A stretch of 64,000 bases of DNA from Gaiellales bacterium (GTDB lineage Bacteria > Actinomycetota > Thermoleophilia > Gaiellales > JAICJC01): positions 1 through 64,000 of the forward strand of contig DASWRM010000029.1 of the NCBI GenBank assembly GCA_036403155.1, given 5' to 3'. Made by a program: the position numbers and the translations under genes. This document shows, in pieces, positions 50,451 through 58,486 of this stretch. The notes under the pieces were generated by a model, which saw only the letters and a program-made list of their open reading frames with translations, was not told where the DNA came from and made no database searches. Position 1 is the first letter of the stretch. Each line of letters starts with the position of its first letter.

Positions 50451-51581
50451 TCAGAACCGCACGACGACGCCCAGGCCGCCGACCTCGTCGAGGTCCCGCC
50501 GGTCGACGTCGAGCAGCTCCCACACCTGGCCGCCGCGCGTGAGCGTCTCGCCGACCACGGCCTCGACGCCGTCCGGGTCGCCCTGGATGAAGCTTCCGTC
50601 CACCGGGCACACCTGCGCGTGATCGGACAGACGGCCGCACTGCGGGCACGAGAAGATCTCCGGGTCGGCGCCGGGCGCGATCAGGAGCGTCTCGACCCGG
50701 GCGTCGGACACCGCCGCGAGCGACCAGTCCAGCGAGCGCTCGGCATCGTCGCGCCCCGATTGCGCGGCCCACCGCTCCAGCAGGGCGTCCTCCCGCCGGG
50801 CGTCGTGCTCGCGGGCCTGCGCGGCGAGCGCCTCGAGCAGGTCGGCCGCGCCCATGTCCCGCGCGTTCGGGATCGTGCCGATCACCGCCTCGGAGAGCTC
50901 CTGTCCGAGCGAGTCGCTGACCACCGCCGTGTTCTCCTCGGTGCCCGCGATCACCACCGGCGGCCGGTCGAGCCGTGCGTGGACGCGCTCTGCGATCTCG
51001 ACGACGTGTTTGAGGTGGAGCTCCGCCTGGCGGTCCGTGTAGCGCTGGAGCTTCGACTGGGCCCAGCCGCCCTTGCTGTGGCGGTTTTCGACGTCCTCGT
51101 CCGCGTCCAGCACCTCGAGCAGGCTCCCGTCGCTGAGCAGCGCGATCCGCCCGAGCTCCCGTCCTGCGACCAGCAGCAGCACCTCGCTCGTGCGGCTGTC
51201 CGCGGCCGCGAGCCGGCGCAGCGCGAACCTCCGCCCGACGCGCACGTCCTCACCGGCCGAGCGCCAGAGTGGCCGTGCGGCGAACGTGTCCTCGCCGTGC
51301 GCGAACAGCGCGGCGCCGTGCACCTGGCCTTCCCCGCGCACGTTTGTGTCACGCAGGAACTCCTCGATCCGGTCGACCGCCGGCTGGAACCGCCGCTTCG
51401 CCCCACCGTCCTGCGGCGCCGCCTGCCGCAGGCGGTCGACGGCCGACGTGACGCGGCTGGCCAGGTCGGCGCCGGTGGGCGTGACCGCCGGGTCGAGGTC
51501 GAGGTAGACGCTCACGGCCGTCTCCTCGTCGTCGCGCACGCCGGCGAGCGACGTCAGCTCGGAGTGTGAGATCACTGTCAT
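50451..51581 (-). CDS. Bacterial archaeo-eukaryotic release-factor-like (baeRF) protein
   Basis: This 376-residue protein resembles the eRF1/Vms1-like bacterial families (baeRF). The N-terminal part has TAVSVYLDLDPAVTPTGAD, then LLLVAGRELGRIALLSDGSLLEVLDADEDV. The loop GGWAQSKLQRYTDRQAELHLKHV is in the position of the peptidyl-tRNA hydrolysing GGQ-like or GxxQ loop. A small zinc-ribbon-like element FSCPQCGRLSDHAQVCPVDG lies near the C-terminus. Such proteins may rescue stalled ribosomes or cut tRNA. Which factor is present is not certain. Confidence 0.85.
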   Translation of the reverse strand: MTVISHSELTSLAGVRDDEETAVSVYLDLDPAVTPTGADLASRVTSAVDRLRQAAPQDGGAKRRFQPAVDRIEEFLRDTNVRGEGQVHGAALFAHGEDTFAARPLWRSAGEDVRVGRRFALRRLAAADSRTSEVLLLVAGRELGRIALLSDGSLLEVLDADEDVENRHSKGGWAQSKLQRYTDRQAELHLKHVVEIAERVHARLDRPPVVIAGTEENTAVVSDSLGQELSEAVIGTIPNARDMGAADLLEALAAQAREHDARREDALLERWAAQSGRDDAERSLDWSLAAVSDARVETLLIAPGADPEIFSCPQCGRLSDHAQVCPVDGSFIQGDPDGVEAVVGETLTRGGQVWELLDVDRRDLDEVGGLGVVVRF

Positions 51582-51623
51582 GGCGACCCGATGCCCGCAT
51601 CCGGCCGGCCGTACACGCAGGTC

Positions 51624-52259
51624 TCAGGCGGTGAGCAGCGCGAACGTCCCCGACACGACGAACGCCGTGGCCCAGATGCCGTCCAGGTTTGGCCAGATCC
51701 GCCGGAGCAGGGTCGTGGAGAACCGGGAGTAGACGCCGACTGCAACGGCCGCCGTCACCCCGATCATCGCCGCCGCGTGCAGCGTCACGAGCAGCGCCGT
51801 CTCGGGGAGGTCGAGGCGCGTGCCGGCCAGCAGGTCGTGGCCGCCCCCGCTCGAGGCGCCGGCAATCAGCAGCGGCGCGACCATCAGGCCCGCACCGTGC
51901 GCGCTCGACATCAGGAACGACCACACGACCAGCTCCCGCCCGCGTACGCGCATGCGCGTCCACCGCGGGTGCCACCGCGGCCGCACGAAGCGGAAGGCGC
52001 CGAACCCGATCAGCGCCGTGGCCGCGGCCACCTGAAGGATCGCCGGACTGGCGAGCAGCCCGAGACCCGAAACGATGACCGCGACCACGACCACCGACAG
52101 CTCGTGTCCGACCGCGATCGCCGGAAGCGCGCGCACCACCGACCGCCGGCTGCCGTCCTGCATGCCCAGGCTCACGGCGAACAGCCAGCCCATGGCCGGG
52201 TTCGCGCCGTGGTAGGCGCCGAGCGCGCAGATCAGCAGTGCCAGCGTGAGGTGGTGCAC
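51624..52259 (-). CDS. Polytopic membrane protein linked to SBP56
   Basis: This 211-residue membrane protein has about six helices. It starts VHHLTLALLICALGAYHGANPAMGWLFAVSLGMQ, with a helix-1 HGANP that resembles the HxxDP-like metal motif of NicO/RcnA-type transporters, and has SFLMSSAHGAGLMVAPLLIAG later. Its GTG start is 7 bases from the SBP56 stop, so the two are one transcript. A transport role for a sulfur or metal compound handled by SBP56 is inferred from context only. Confidence 0.7.
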   Translation of the reverse strand: MHHLTLALLICALGAYHGANPAMGWLFAVSLGMQDGSRRSVVRALPAIAVGHELSVVVVAVIVSGLGLLASPAILQVAAATALIGFGAFRFVRPRWHPRWTRMRVRGRELVVWSFLMSSAHGAGLMVAPLLIAGASSGGGHDLLAGTRLDLPETALLVTLHAAAMIGVTAAVAVGVYSRFSTTLLRRIWPNLDGIWATAFVVSGTFALLTA

Positions 52260-52266
52260 CTCCGCG

Positions 52267-53685
52267 TCAGCCGTTCGGGAAGCAGTAGGAGTCCGACGAC
52301 GCGTCGCCGCCCTGCAGGCGCACCTGATGGGGCCGCTCGCCCTTCGGGAACTCGATGAAGAAGTCCGGATCGAGCCGGAACTCCCCACCCGGCTCGGAAT
52401 CGAGCTTGACCATCCAGCCGTCGATGCCCTCCGGGTAGAACTGCTCGTCCCAGCTCGCGTAGAGCGAGTTCGTCAGGTAGACGCGTCGGCCGTCTCGGCT
52501 CAGCTCGACCATCTGCGGTCCGCCGTTCACGGGGCCGGAGGCGGGGTGCGGGCTGCGCCCGGTGATGCCGCCGATGCGCACGCTGCCCGCGTCCACCGGG
52601 TTGGCCGGGTCGGAGACGTCCCACCGCTTCAGCTCGCCGGTGCCCCAGCAGGAGGCGTACAGGTAGCGGTCGTCGACGGAGAGCGCGATGTCGGTGATCA
52701 GCGGCGGCACTGCGGAGAAGGGCTTCAACGCGTCCGGCAGCTGCTCGGGATCCGCCGGCTCGGCCGGCACCGTGATCACCTTGCGAGCCTCGAAGCTGCC
52801 GCCGGACGTCTGCTGCCAGAGCCAGATCGACGCCGACAGGTCGGCGGTCGAGACGACGACGCCAACGAACCCGTACGCCTTCGTCGGGTCGTGCGACGGC
52901 CGCAGCTCGAGCACCATCTGGTGCTCGGCCCCGAGATCGATCGTCTGCCGGTGCGTCCGCGCATCGAGGTCCCAGATGTGCAGGCGGTGGCCGTAGCCGT
53001 TCGACAGCAGGATCTCCGGGTTGACGCCGCCCTCGACCATGTTGGGCGTGCCCCACTCGCTGCTGATCAGTGTGTTGTGACCGAGGTGCCACCAGAAGTC
53101 GTAGGCCAGCTGCTGGTCGCCGCGGTCTCGCTCCCACGGGCCCTTGATGTCGAGCGAGTCGTGGTCGAGCAGGAAGAGGCCGCCGGGTCCGTCGCCCTCC
53201 GGGTTGCCGAGCGCGCCCATGTAGATCCCATCGGGGCCGCAGTGACTGGTGTGCGGGCGGCTGTAGCCGGTCTTGCGCGCGATCTCCTCCGGCTCGATCA
53301 CCTTCGCAATCGTCGGCTTCCGTGGGTCGTCCTTGACATCGACGATGTGCAGGCGCGATGACCGCAGCCCCGGGATCAGCAGGTACCGCCGCTCGAGGTG
53401 CGGGTGAGGTGCCCACGGGCACAGCGCTGAGGAGCACGCGTTCCAGCCGAAATGGTGCAGCTCGTCGCCGACGTTCGGCATCTCCAGGCGGTTGACGAGC
53501 TGGCCGTACGACGGAGACTGCGGGTCGAGGTCGACGGTGCAGAGGGCGTCTGGCCGGCCGTCGCCGTTGTGGCCCGTGGCTGCACCGGGGTTCAGCGTGA
53601 CGACGTAGGCGAGGCGCTCGGGGTCGGCCGCGGCCGCTTCCCGGGCGGTCGCATAGAAGGTGGGGTCGGGCGTGAAACGTGCCAC
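52267..53685 (-). CDS. Selenium-binding protein SBP56, methanethiol oxidase family
   Basis: This 472-residue beta-propeller-like protein has all the landmarks of SBP56/SELENBP1: DELHHFGWNACSS, GYSRPHTSHCGPDGIYMGALG, GPWERDRGDQQLAYDFWWHLGHN, ISSEWGTPNM, ITDIALSVDDRYLYASCWGTGELKRWDVSDP and FYPEGIDGW. Family members oxidise methanethiol to formaldehyde, sulfide and peroxide using a metal held by the His residues. The GTG at 53685 gives the family length. It is co-transcribed with the membrane protein and divergent from a tandem rhodanese, a sulfur context. Confidence 0.93.
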   Translation of the reverse strand: MARFTPDPTFYATAREAAAADPERLAYVVTLNPGAATGHNGDGRPDALCTVDLDPQSPSYGQLVNRLEMPNVGDELHHFGWNACSSALCPWAPHPHLERRYLLIPGLRSSRLHIVDVKDDPRKPTIAKVIEPEEIARKTGYSRPHTSHCGPDGIYMGALGNPEGDGPGGLFLLDHDSLDIKGPWERDRGDQQLAYDFWWHLGHNTLISSEWGTPNMVEGGVNPEILLSNGYGHRLHIWDLDARTHRQTIDLGAEHQMVLELRPSHDPTKAYGFVGVVVSTADLSASIWLWQQTSGGSFEARKVITVPAEPADPEQLPDALKPFSAVPPLITDIALSVDDRYLYASCWGTGELKRWDVSDPANPVDAGSVRIGGITGRSPHPASGPVNGGPQMVELSRDGRRVYLTNSLYASWDEQFYPEGIDGWMVKLDSEPGGEFRLDPDFFIEFPKGERPHQVRLQGGDASSDSYCFPNG

Positions 53686-53846
53686 TGGGTCACCGTCCTC
53701 GGGTGGTGGGTGATGGAGACGACGTGGTTGGATACCGCCGTCGCGTGGGCCGCGATCGTACGCCCACGTACGACGTCTTTGCAACGGCCGTGGTAGGGTG
53801 CCGCCGCGGTACGTCACTTTATACATAGATCTACTGGAGATTTCGC

Positions 53847-54530
53847 TTGAGCACCGTCACCGTCTCGACACCAGGCATGATCGCGGCCGCGGGGCGCCGC
53901 GCCGCGCGACTCGGCATCGACCCGCGTGACCTCGACCGCCGGCGCCGAAGCGGGCGAGCGGTCGTCATCGACACCCGGCCCGCCGACGTGTTCGACGCCG
54001 GCCACATTCCGGGCGCGCTGAGCGTGACCGGCGAGATCGGCTGGGGCGCCCTCGCGGCGCTGCTTCCCTCCGGCGCCACCGTCGCCGTCGTCGGAGCGAC
54101 GCCGGATGATGCGCGCTGGGCGGCGTTCCGGATCGCCGACCGCGTGGCCGGCTGCGCGCCATCGCTGCTGGCCGGTGGGTTCAGCCGCTGGCGCCGCCAT
54201 GGGCTGCCGGTCGAGCGCGGTCTCGCGATCGATCCCGAACGAGCCGCCGGGCAGCTCGTGCAGGGCGGCGTGGCGCTGATCGACGTGCGCCCCGCGTCCG
54301 AGTACGCGCAGGCTCACGTCGTCGGCTCGATCAACGTGCCGATCGACGAGTGGACGGCGCCTCGGCGCGCGCTGCCGCGGCTGCCCCTGATGGTCGCCGC
54401 GGCGACCGGCGAGGCGGCCGCCACGGCAGCCAGCCTGTTCCGGGCGGCGGGCCACGGATGTGTTTGGCGCGTTGACAGCGGAGGCATCGAAGCGATGCTC
54501 GACGCGGGCGCCGCGCCGCCCATCCGATGA
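53847..54530 (+). CDS. Tandem rhodanese-fold protein without catalytic cysteines
   Basis: This 227-residue protein has two rhodanese domains (VVIDTRPADVFDAGHIPGAL and VALIDVRPASEYAQAHVVGSINVP). The active loop that normally starts with Cys reads VVGATPDDARW in the first and VAAATGEAAAT in the second, so both lack the sulfur-carrying Cys. The TTG start follows GGAG at a good distance (CTGGAGATTTCGCTTG). It is divergent from SBP56 across a 161-base region. It may bind sulfur-containing ligands or act as a scaffold rather than an enzyme. Confidence 0.88.
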   Translation: MSTVTVSTPGMIAAAGRRAARLGIDPRDLDRRRRSGRAVVIDTRPADVFDAGHIPGALSVTGEIGWGALAALLPSGATVAVVGATPDDARWAAFRIADRVAGCAPSLLAGGFSRWRRHGLPVERGLAIDPERAAGQLVQGGVALIDVRPASEYAQAHVVGSINVPIDEWTAPRRALPRLPLMVAAATGEAAATAASLFRAAGHGCVWRVDSGGIEAMLDAGAAPPIR

Positions 54531-54688
54531 CCGACACCCCGGCCCGCCTGCGGTAGCGGCTCGAGGGGTGGATGCGCGGGACCGGCGACCCGCTGCTGGA
54601 CGGTCCGGTCGCTCCTCCGCCCGGCGCCGAGGTCAACGACCCGGACTTCATGTCGGCGGGCGATCCGCCGCCGCACGTTGCCGGCTGA
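54527..54688 (+). pseudogene. Sulfatase C-terminal relic with in-frame stop
   Basis: An ATG that overlaps the rhodanese stop (ATGA) opens nine codons (MTDTPARLR), then TAG at 54554. The same frame continues RLEGWMRGTGDPLLDGPVAP, then PPGAEVNDPDFMSAGDPPPH, which looks like the end of a type I sulfatase (WM..TGDPLLDG). Only the last 50 codons remain, without the catalytic core. This points to an earlier sulfatase lost by deletion. Alternatively TAG ends a very short unrelated frame, but the match is distinctive. Confidence 0.6.
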
Positions 54689-54742
54689 CCCATCAGCGTT
54701 CACACACCATGCCGTGTTCTGGGGACTATGTCAGTTCTTAAC

Positions 54743-54770
54743 TTTGTCTACAGAAAAAATGGGGTATGCT
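54743..54770 (+). promoter_or_regulatory. Promoter candidate before the FAD oxidoreductase
   Basis: TTTGTC (54743-54748) and TATGCT (54765-54770) are 16 bases apart in a stretch that is locally AT-rich. It precedes the start at 54881 by 110 bases, so the gene has a leader of about 105 bases. I do not recognise a riboswitch in it. Confidence 0.45.
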
Positions 54771-54880
54771 GTCGAGACGGTTGGACCGAGGAGACGTCAG
54801 GTGTCGACGACAGCGGTGATGGGATCCATGGTGGCCTCGACGCTCCCGTGCTCGCCGCCGCGGGACGCCGGGGAGTCTTG

Positions 54881-56257
54881 TTGAGCGCCGGCCGGCCGGT
54901 GGCCGTGGTCGTGGGGGGCGGGGCGTCCGGCACGCTGGCCGCGACTGCGCTGCTGGAGCGGACCCGGGCAGATGTGATCGTGGTCGAGCCGCGGCGGCGC
55001 CTGGGCCGGGGGGTGGCCTACTCGACTCCCGATCCGCTCCACCGGCTGAACGTGCCTGCGGGCTCGATGAGTGCGTACCCCGACGATCCCGGGCATCTGC
55101 TGCGCTGGCTGGCGCGGCGGGGCGCGGGCCACGACGGTGCCTTCAGCTTCCCGCGCAGGAGCGAGTACGGCGTCTATCTGGCCGAGACGCTTCGCGATGC
55201 CGCGGACCGGTCGTCGGCGCGTCTTGCCCACCTGCGCGACACGGTCGCCGGCCTCGACCGGCGGGCGGGCGCGTGGCGCGCGCGGCTGGCGTCCGGCCGC
55301 GACCTGGCCGCCGACCTGGTGGTGCTCGCGGTCGGCGGAACGAGGGCTCCCGGAACGGCGGGCTGGGCGGACGCCCTGCGAGCGGATCCCCGGTACGTGG
55401 ACGACCCCTGGGCCGAGGACGCGATCACGCAGCTTCCCGATGCCCCCGTACTGTGCGTCGGCACGGGGCTGACGGCCGTGGACGTTGCGCTGTCCGCCAC
55501 GGAATGGTCACGGTGCGCGTCGGTGGTCGCCGTCTCCCGCCACGGGCTGCGGCCTGTGGCGCACCGGGTCGACGGTGCGCCTGCCTGGTCGCCGCGGCTG
55601 GCCGCCGGTCGTCCTGCAACGGCGCTCGGCTTGTTGCGTGCGGCGCGCGCCGAGGTGGCGCTCGCGACCGCACGTGGCCTCGACTGGCGCGACGTGATCA
55701 ACGGCCTGCGGCCGTCGGTTCCGGCGCTGTGGGCCGCGTTGCCCGACCACGAGCGGGAGCGCTTCGCGTCACGCCTGGGTCGCTACTGGGACGTGCACCG
55801 CCATCGGCTGGCGCCGGACATCGCGCAGCGCGTGGGCGGATTGGAGCGAAGCGGGCGCCTGCGCTTCGAGGCGGCAACCGTGGCGCGCGTCGAGCATGCC
55901 GACCGGGCGCTCCGTGTCGTGCTCCGCCACCCGGACGCGTCGACCAGCCGCGTCGTGGTTGCTGCGGTCGTGAACTGCACCGGCCGCAGCGTCGACGTCG
56001 CAGACCATCCCCTGCTTGCGAACCTGCACGCCGCCGGGCTGTGCCGTCGCGGCTCGGCCGGGCTCGGCATCGCGTGCGACCCCACCGGCCGCGTGCTCGG
56101 CGCATCCGGTGATGTGACCGGGCTGATGGCGCTCGGCCCGCTGCGGCGCGGCGACGTGTGGGAGTCGACAGCCGTGCCGGAGATCCGCGAGCAGGCCTTC
56201 ACCCTGGCGGCCGCTGTTCGCGGCCGGCGCTCGAACCTGGCCCGTATGGCGGGCTGA
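54881..56257 (+). CDS. FAD-NAD(P)-binding oxidoreductase
   Basis: This 458-residue protein has the FAD dinucleotide motif PVAVVVGGGASGTLAATALLERT at the N-terminus, VVEPRRRLGRGVAYSTPDPLHRLNVPAGSMSAYPDDP, an NAD(P)-like site PVLCVGTGLTAVDVALSA, and a C-terminal CTGRSVDVADHPLLANLHAAGL. It resembles the FAD/NAD(P)-binding family found near acyl or sulfur metabolism, with unknown substrate. The TTG at 54881 is preceded by GGGGAG; TTG 54878 and other starts are possible. The carbonic anhydrase follows 17 bases downstream. Confidence 0.85.
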   Translation: MSAGRPVAVVVGGGASGTLAATALLERTRADVIVVEPRRRLGRGVAYSTPDPLHRLNVPAGSMSAYPDDPGHLLRWLARRGAGHDGAFSFPRRSEYGVYLAETLRDAADRSSARLAHLRDTVAGLDRRAGAWRARLASGRDLAADLVVLAVGGTRAPGTAGWADALRADPRYVDDPWAEDAITQLPDAPVLCVGTGLTAVDVALSATEWSRCASVVAVSRHGLRPVAHRVDGAPAWSPRLAAGRPATALGLLRAARAEVALATARGLDWRDVINGLRPSVPALWAALPDHERERFASRLGRYWDVHRHRLAPDIAQRVGGLERSGRLRFEAATVARVEHADRALRVVLRHPDASTSRVVVAAVVNCTGRSVDVADHPLLANLHAAGLCRRGSAGLGIACDPTGRVLGASGDVTGLMALGPLRRGDVWESTAVPEIREQAFTLAAAVRGRRSNLARMAG

Positions 56258-56274
56258 ACGACGAGAGGAGACCC

Positions 56275-56769
56275 ATGAGCACCACAGCACGGCTGGTCGA
56301 GAACGCGCGCGGCTATGCGGAGCGGTTCGACGACGGCGATCTGCCACTCCCGCCCTCCGGCCGGGTTGCGGTGGTCGCCTGCATGGATGCACGGCTCGAC
56401 CCGTTCGGCCTGCTCGGCCTGCAGCAGGGAGAGGCGCATGTGATCCGCAACGCGGGCGGCGTGGCCACAGCCGATGTGATCCGCTCGCTCGCAATCTCCC
56501 AGCGTCTGCTCGGCACCGAGGAGATCGTCCTGATCCACCACACCGACTGCGGGATGCTGACGTTCAGCGACGACGAGTTCCGCCGGTCCGTGGAACGCGA
56601 CACCGGCATCCGGCCGGAGTGGGCGGCGGAGGCGTTCCCGAACCTCGACGACGACGTTCGCCAGTCGATCGCCCGGATCAAGGCCAGCCCGTTCATCCCA
56701 CGGACGGACAAGGTGCGCGGGTTCGTCTATTCCGTCGAAGACGGCTCGCTGCGAGAGGTGACTCCGTAG
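56275..56769 (+). CDS. Beta-carbonic anhydrase
   Basis: This 164-residue protein has the beta-carbonic anhydrase motifs: ACMDARLDP (zinc Cys and Asp-Arg dyad, about 38-46), VIRNAGGVATADVIRSL, and LIHHTDCGM with the zinc His and Cys. GAGGAGACCC precedes the ATG, so the start is firm. It follows the FAD oxidoreductase 17 bases away, suggesting one operon. It speeds CO2/bicarbonate interconversion in the cytosol. It is at the short end of the family. Confidence 0.93.
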   Translation: MSTTARLVENARGYAERFDDGDLPLPPSGRVAVVACMDARLDPFGLLGLQQGEAHVIRNAGGVATADVIRSLAISQRLLGTEEIVLIHHTDCGMLTFSDDEFRRSVERDTGIRPEWAAEAFPNLDDDVRQSIARIKASPFIPRTDKVRGFVYSVEDGSLREVTP

Positions 56770-56775
56770 GCTGCC

Positions 56776-56795
56776 GCCCGGCGGCTCCGCCGGGC
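56776..56795 (+). terminator. Hairpin after the carbonic anhydrase gene
   Basis: GCCCGGCGG and CCGCCGGGC form a 9-bp perfect stem with loop CT, starting 6 bases past the stop. No U-tract, but the spacing and strength fit a terminator. Confidence 0.55.
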
Positions 56796-56811
56796 GGGTA
56801 GCGTCCCGGGC

Positions 56812-58146
56812 ATGGCGAGCACGGTCGCCTCCCGGGAACCGCATCGAGTCGTCGTCATCGGCGGCGGCTTCGGCGGGCTGCGGACGGCGCAGCGGCTCGC
56901 GCGCGAGGGCGATGCCGTCGACGTGACGCTGATCGATCGCACCAACCACCACGTCTTCCAGCCGCTGCTCTACCAGGTGGCGACCGGCATCCTCTCGCCC
57001 GGCCAGATCGCCCCCGCGCTTCGCACCCTCTTCACCCGGCGGACGAACGTGCGAGTCGTGCTGGGAGACGCCACGGCGATCGACCTCGATGCCCGCGAGG
57101 TGACCGTGCGCGACGTCGTCGACGTGCCGTTCGCATACGACACGCTCGTGGTGGCCGCGGGAGCGGGGCAGTCGTACTTCGGTCACGACGACTGGGCGGA
57201 CGTCGCGCCCGGCCTGAAGACGATCGAGGACGCCGAGCGGATACGTTCTCGCGTGCTCGGTGCGTACGAGGCCGCCGAAATGCTGCCGGTCGACGCCGAC
57301 CGGCGCCCGTGGCTGACGTTCGTGGTGGTCGGCGCGGGGCCCACGGGCGTGGAGTTGTCCGGCCAGTTCGCCTTCCTCGCGAGACGGACGCTCGCGGGGC
57401 AGTTCCGGCGCTTCCGCAGCAGCGATGCCCGTGTGGTGCTGCTCGACGCCGGCCCGGCCGTGCTGCCCGCGTTTCCCGAGCGGCTGCAGCGCCGTGCCGC
57501 CGCTGAGCTCGAGCGGATGGGCGTCGAGATCCGCCTCGACAGCGGTGCCATGGGCATCGACGCCGACGGCATCGACGTCGAAGGCCCCGACGGCCCGCAA
57601 CGCATCGAGTCGCGAACCGTGATCTGGGCCGCCGGCGTGCGTGCGTCGGAGCTCGGTGGGCAGCTGGCCGCCCAGAGCGATGCGGCAACCGACCGCGACG
57701 GGCGGCTGCTGGTCGCCCCCGACCTCACGTTGCCCGGCCGGCCGGAGGTCTTCGCGATCGGCGACATGGCGGCGGTTGACGGTGTGCCGGGCGTTGCCCA
57801 GGCCGCACTGCAGGAGGGCTCGTACGCCGCGCGCGTGATCCGCGCGCGGCTGCACCGGCGCCCGGCTCCCGAGCCGTTCCGCTACCGCGACAAGGGCAGC
57901 ATGGCCGTGGTGGGCCGCAGCTGGGCCGTCGCTGATATCAAGGGCGTCCCGCTGGCCGGCCGCCTCGCCTGGCTCGTCTGGGCGGTCATCCACATCACGT
58001 TCCTGGTCGGGTGGCAGAACCGCCTCGAGACGGTGCGCCGCTGGCTCTGGGATCTGATCAGCCTGAACCGGGCCGAGCGGCTGGTGTCCGCCGGCGAGAT
58101 TGCCCGCCGGGCGCCGGGTGTTTCGGGCCGTCTCCCGCCCGGGTAG
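56812..58146 (+). CDS. ndh: Type II NADH dehydrogenase-like flavoprotein
   Basis: This 444-residue NDH-2-like enzyme has the FAD motif RVVVIGGGFGGLRTAQRLA, the quinone-region VFQPLLYQVATGILSPGQIAP, the NADH motif FVVVGAGPTGVELSGQFA, VIWAAGVRAS, FAIGDMAAVDGVPGVAQAALQEG, and a C-terminal amphipathic/membrane part LAWLVWAVIHITFLVGWQNR. TAGCGT (56799-56804) is 7 bases from the ATG, so a leaderless transcript is likely. It oxidises NADH and reduces quinone without pumping protons, complementing complex I. Confidence 0.92.
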   Translation: MASTVASREPHRVVVIGGGFGGLRTAQRLAREGDAVDVTLIDRTNHHVFQPLLYQVATGILSPGQIAPALRTLFTRRTNVRVVLGDATAIDLDAREVTVRDVVDVPFAYDTLVVAAGAGQSYFGHDDWADVAPGLKTIEDAERIRSRVLGAYEAAEMLPVDADRRPWLTFVVVGAGPTGVELSGQFAFLARRTLAGQFRRFRSSDARVVLLDAGPAVLPAFPERLQRRAAAELERMGVEIRLDSGAMGIDADGIDVEGPDGPQRIESRTVIWAAGVRASELGGQLAAQSDAATDRDGRLLVAPDLTLPGRPEVFAIGDMAAVDGVPGVAQAALQEGSYAARVIRARLHRRPAPEPFRYRDKGSMAVVGRSWAVADIKGVPLAGRLAWLVWAVIHITFLVGWQNRLETVRRWLWDLISLNRAERLVSAGEIARRAPGVSGRLPPG

Positions 58147-58317
58147 CAGGGCGGCACTGTCGAGCAGACCCGCGCACGATGATCCGCGACCATCCGCGCA
58201 TGTCCGCGATCTCTGAAGGCGACATCCTGCTCGGGATACACGCCTGCCGTTGATGGGAATGACTGTGCGGGCGGGGGCGCCGCCTCCGGCCGCACGGACG
58301 CACCCAAGGAGGCCGAG

Positions 58318-58485
58318 ATGCCACATCACAACAAGCGATCGGACAAGCTGCAGACGCCGCAGGGCAAGGAGCCGGTGAACCCGAGCGCCGAGTCGTCGCT
58401 CAGGCAGGGGCCGCAGGACACATCGGACGCGCGCGCCAAGAACAGCGGTCACGGGAAGAAGACGGCAGACAAGTGGAACCAGTGA
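58318..58485 (+). CDS. Small hydrophilic hypothetical protein, 55 aa
   Basis: A frame of 55 residues reads MPHHNKRSDKLQTPQGKEPV then a Gln/Ser/Lys-rich end with AKNSGHGKKTADKWNQ. It is fully disordered-looking. A strong AAGGAGG (58306-58312) precedes the ATG, and the next gene starts 2 bases after its stop. The good ribosome-binding site and spacing make it likely real. Function unknown. Confidence 0.75.
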   Translation: MPHHNKRSDKLQTPQGKEPVNPSAESSLRQGPQDTSDARAKNSGHGKKTADKWNQ

Positions 58486-58486
58486 C

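Noticed and set aside
54527-54556. A nine-codon peptide gene (MTDTPARLR) after the rhodanese gene
   Set aside because: It is more simply the broken start of the sulfatase relic, as the frame continues after TAG with sulfatase-like sequence.
54771-54880. Possible riboswitch in the leader of the FAD oxidoreductase
   Set aside because: I could not match the leader to any known riboswitch consensus (SAM, cobalamin, TPP, FMN and others) and saw no convincing conserved core.
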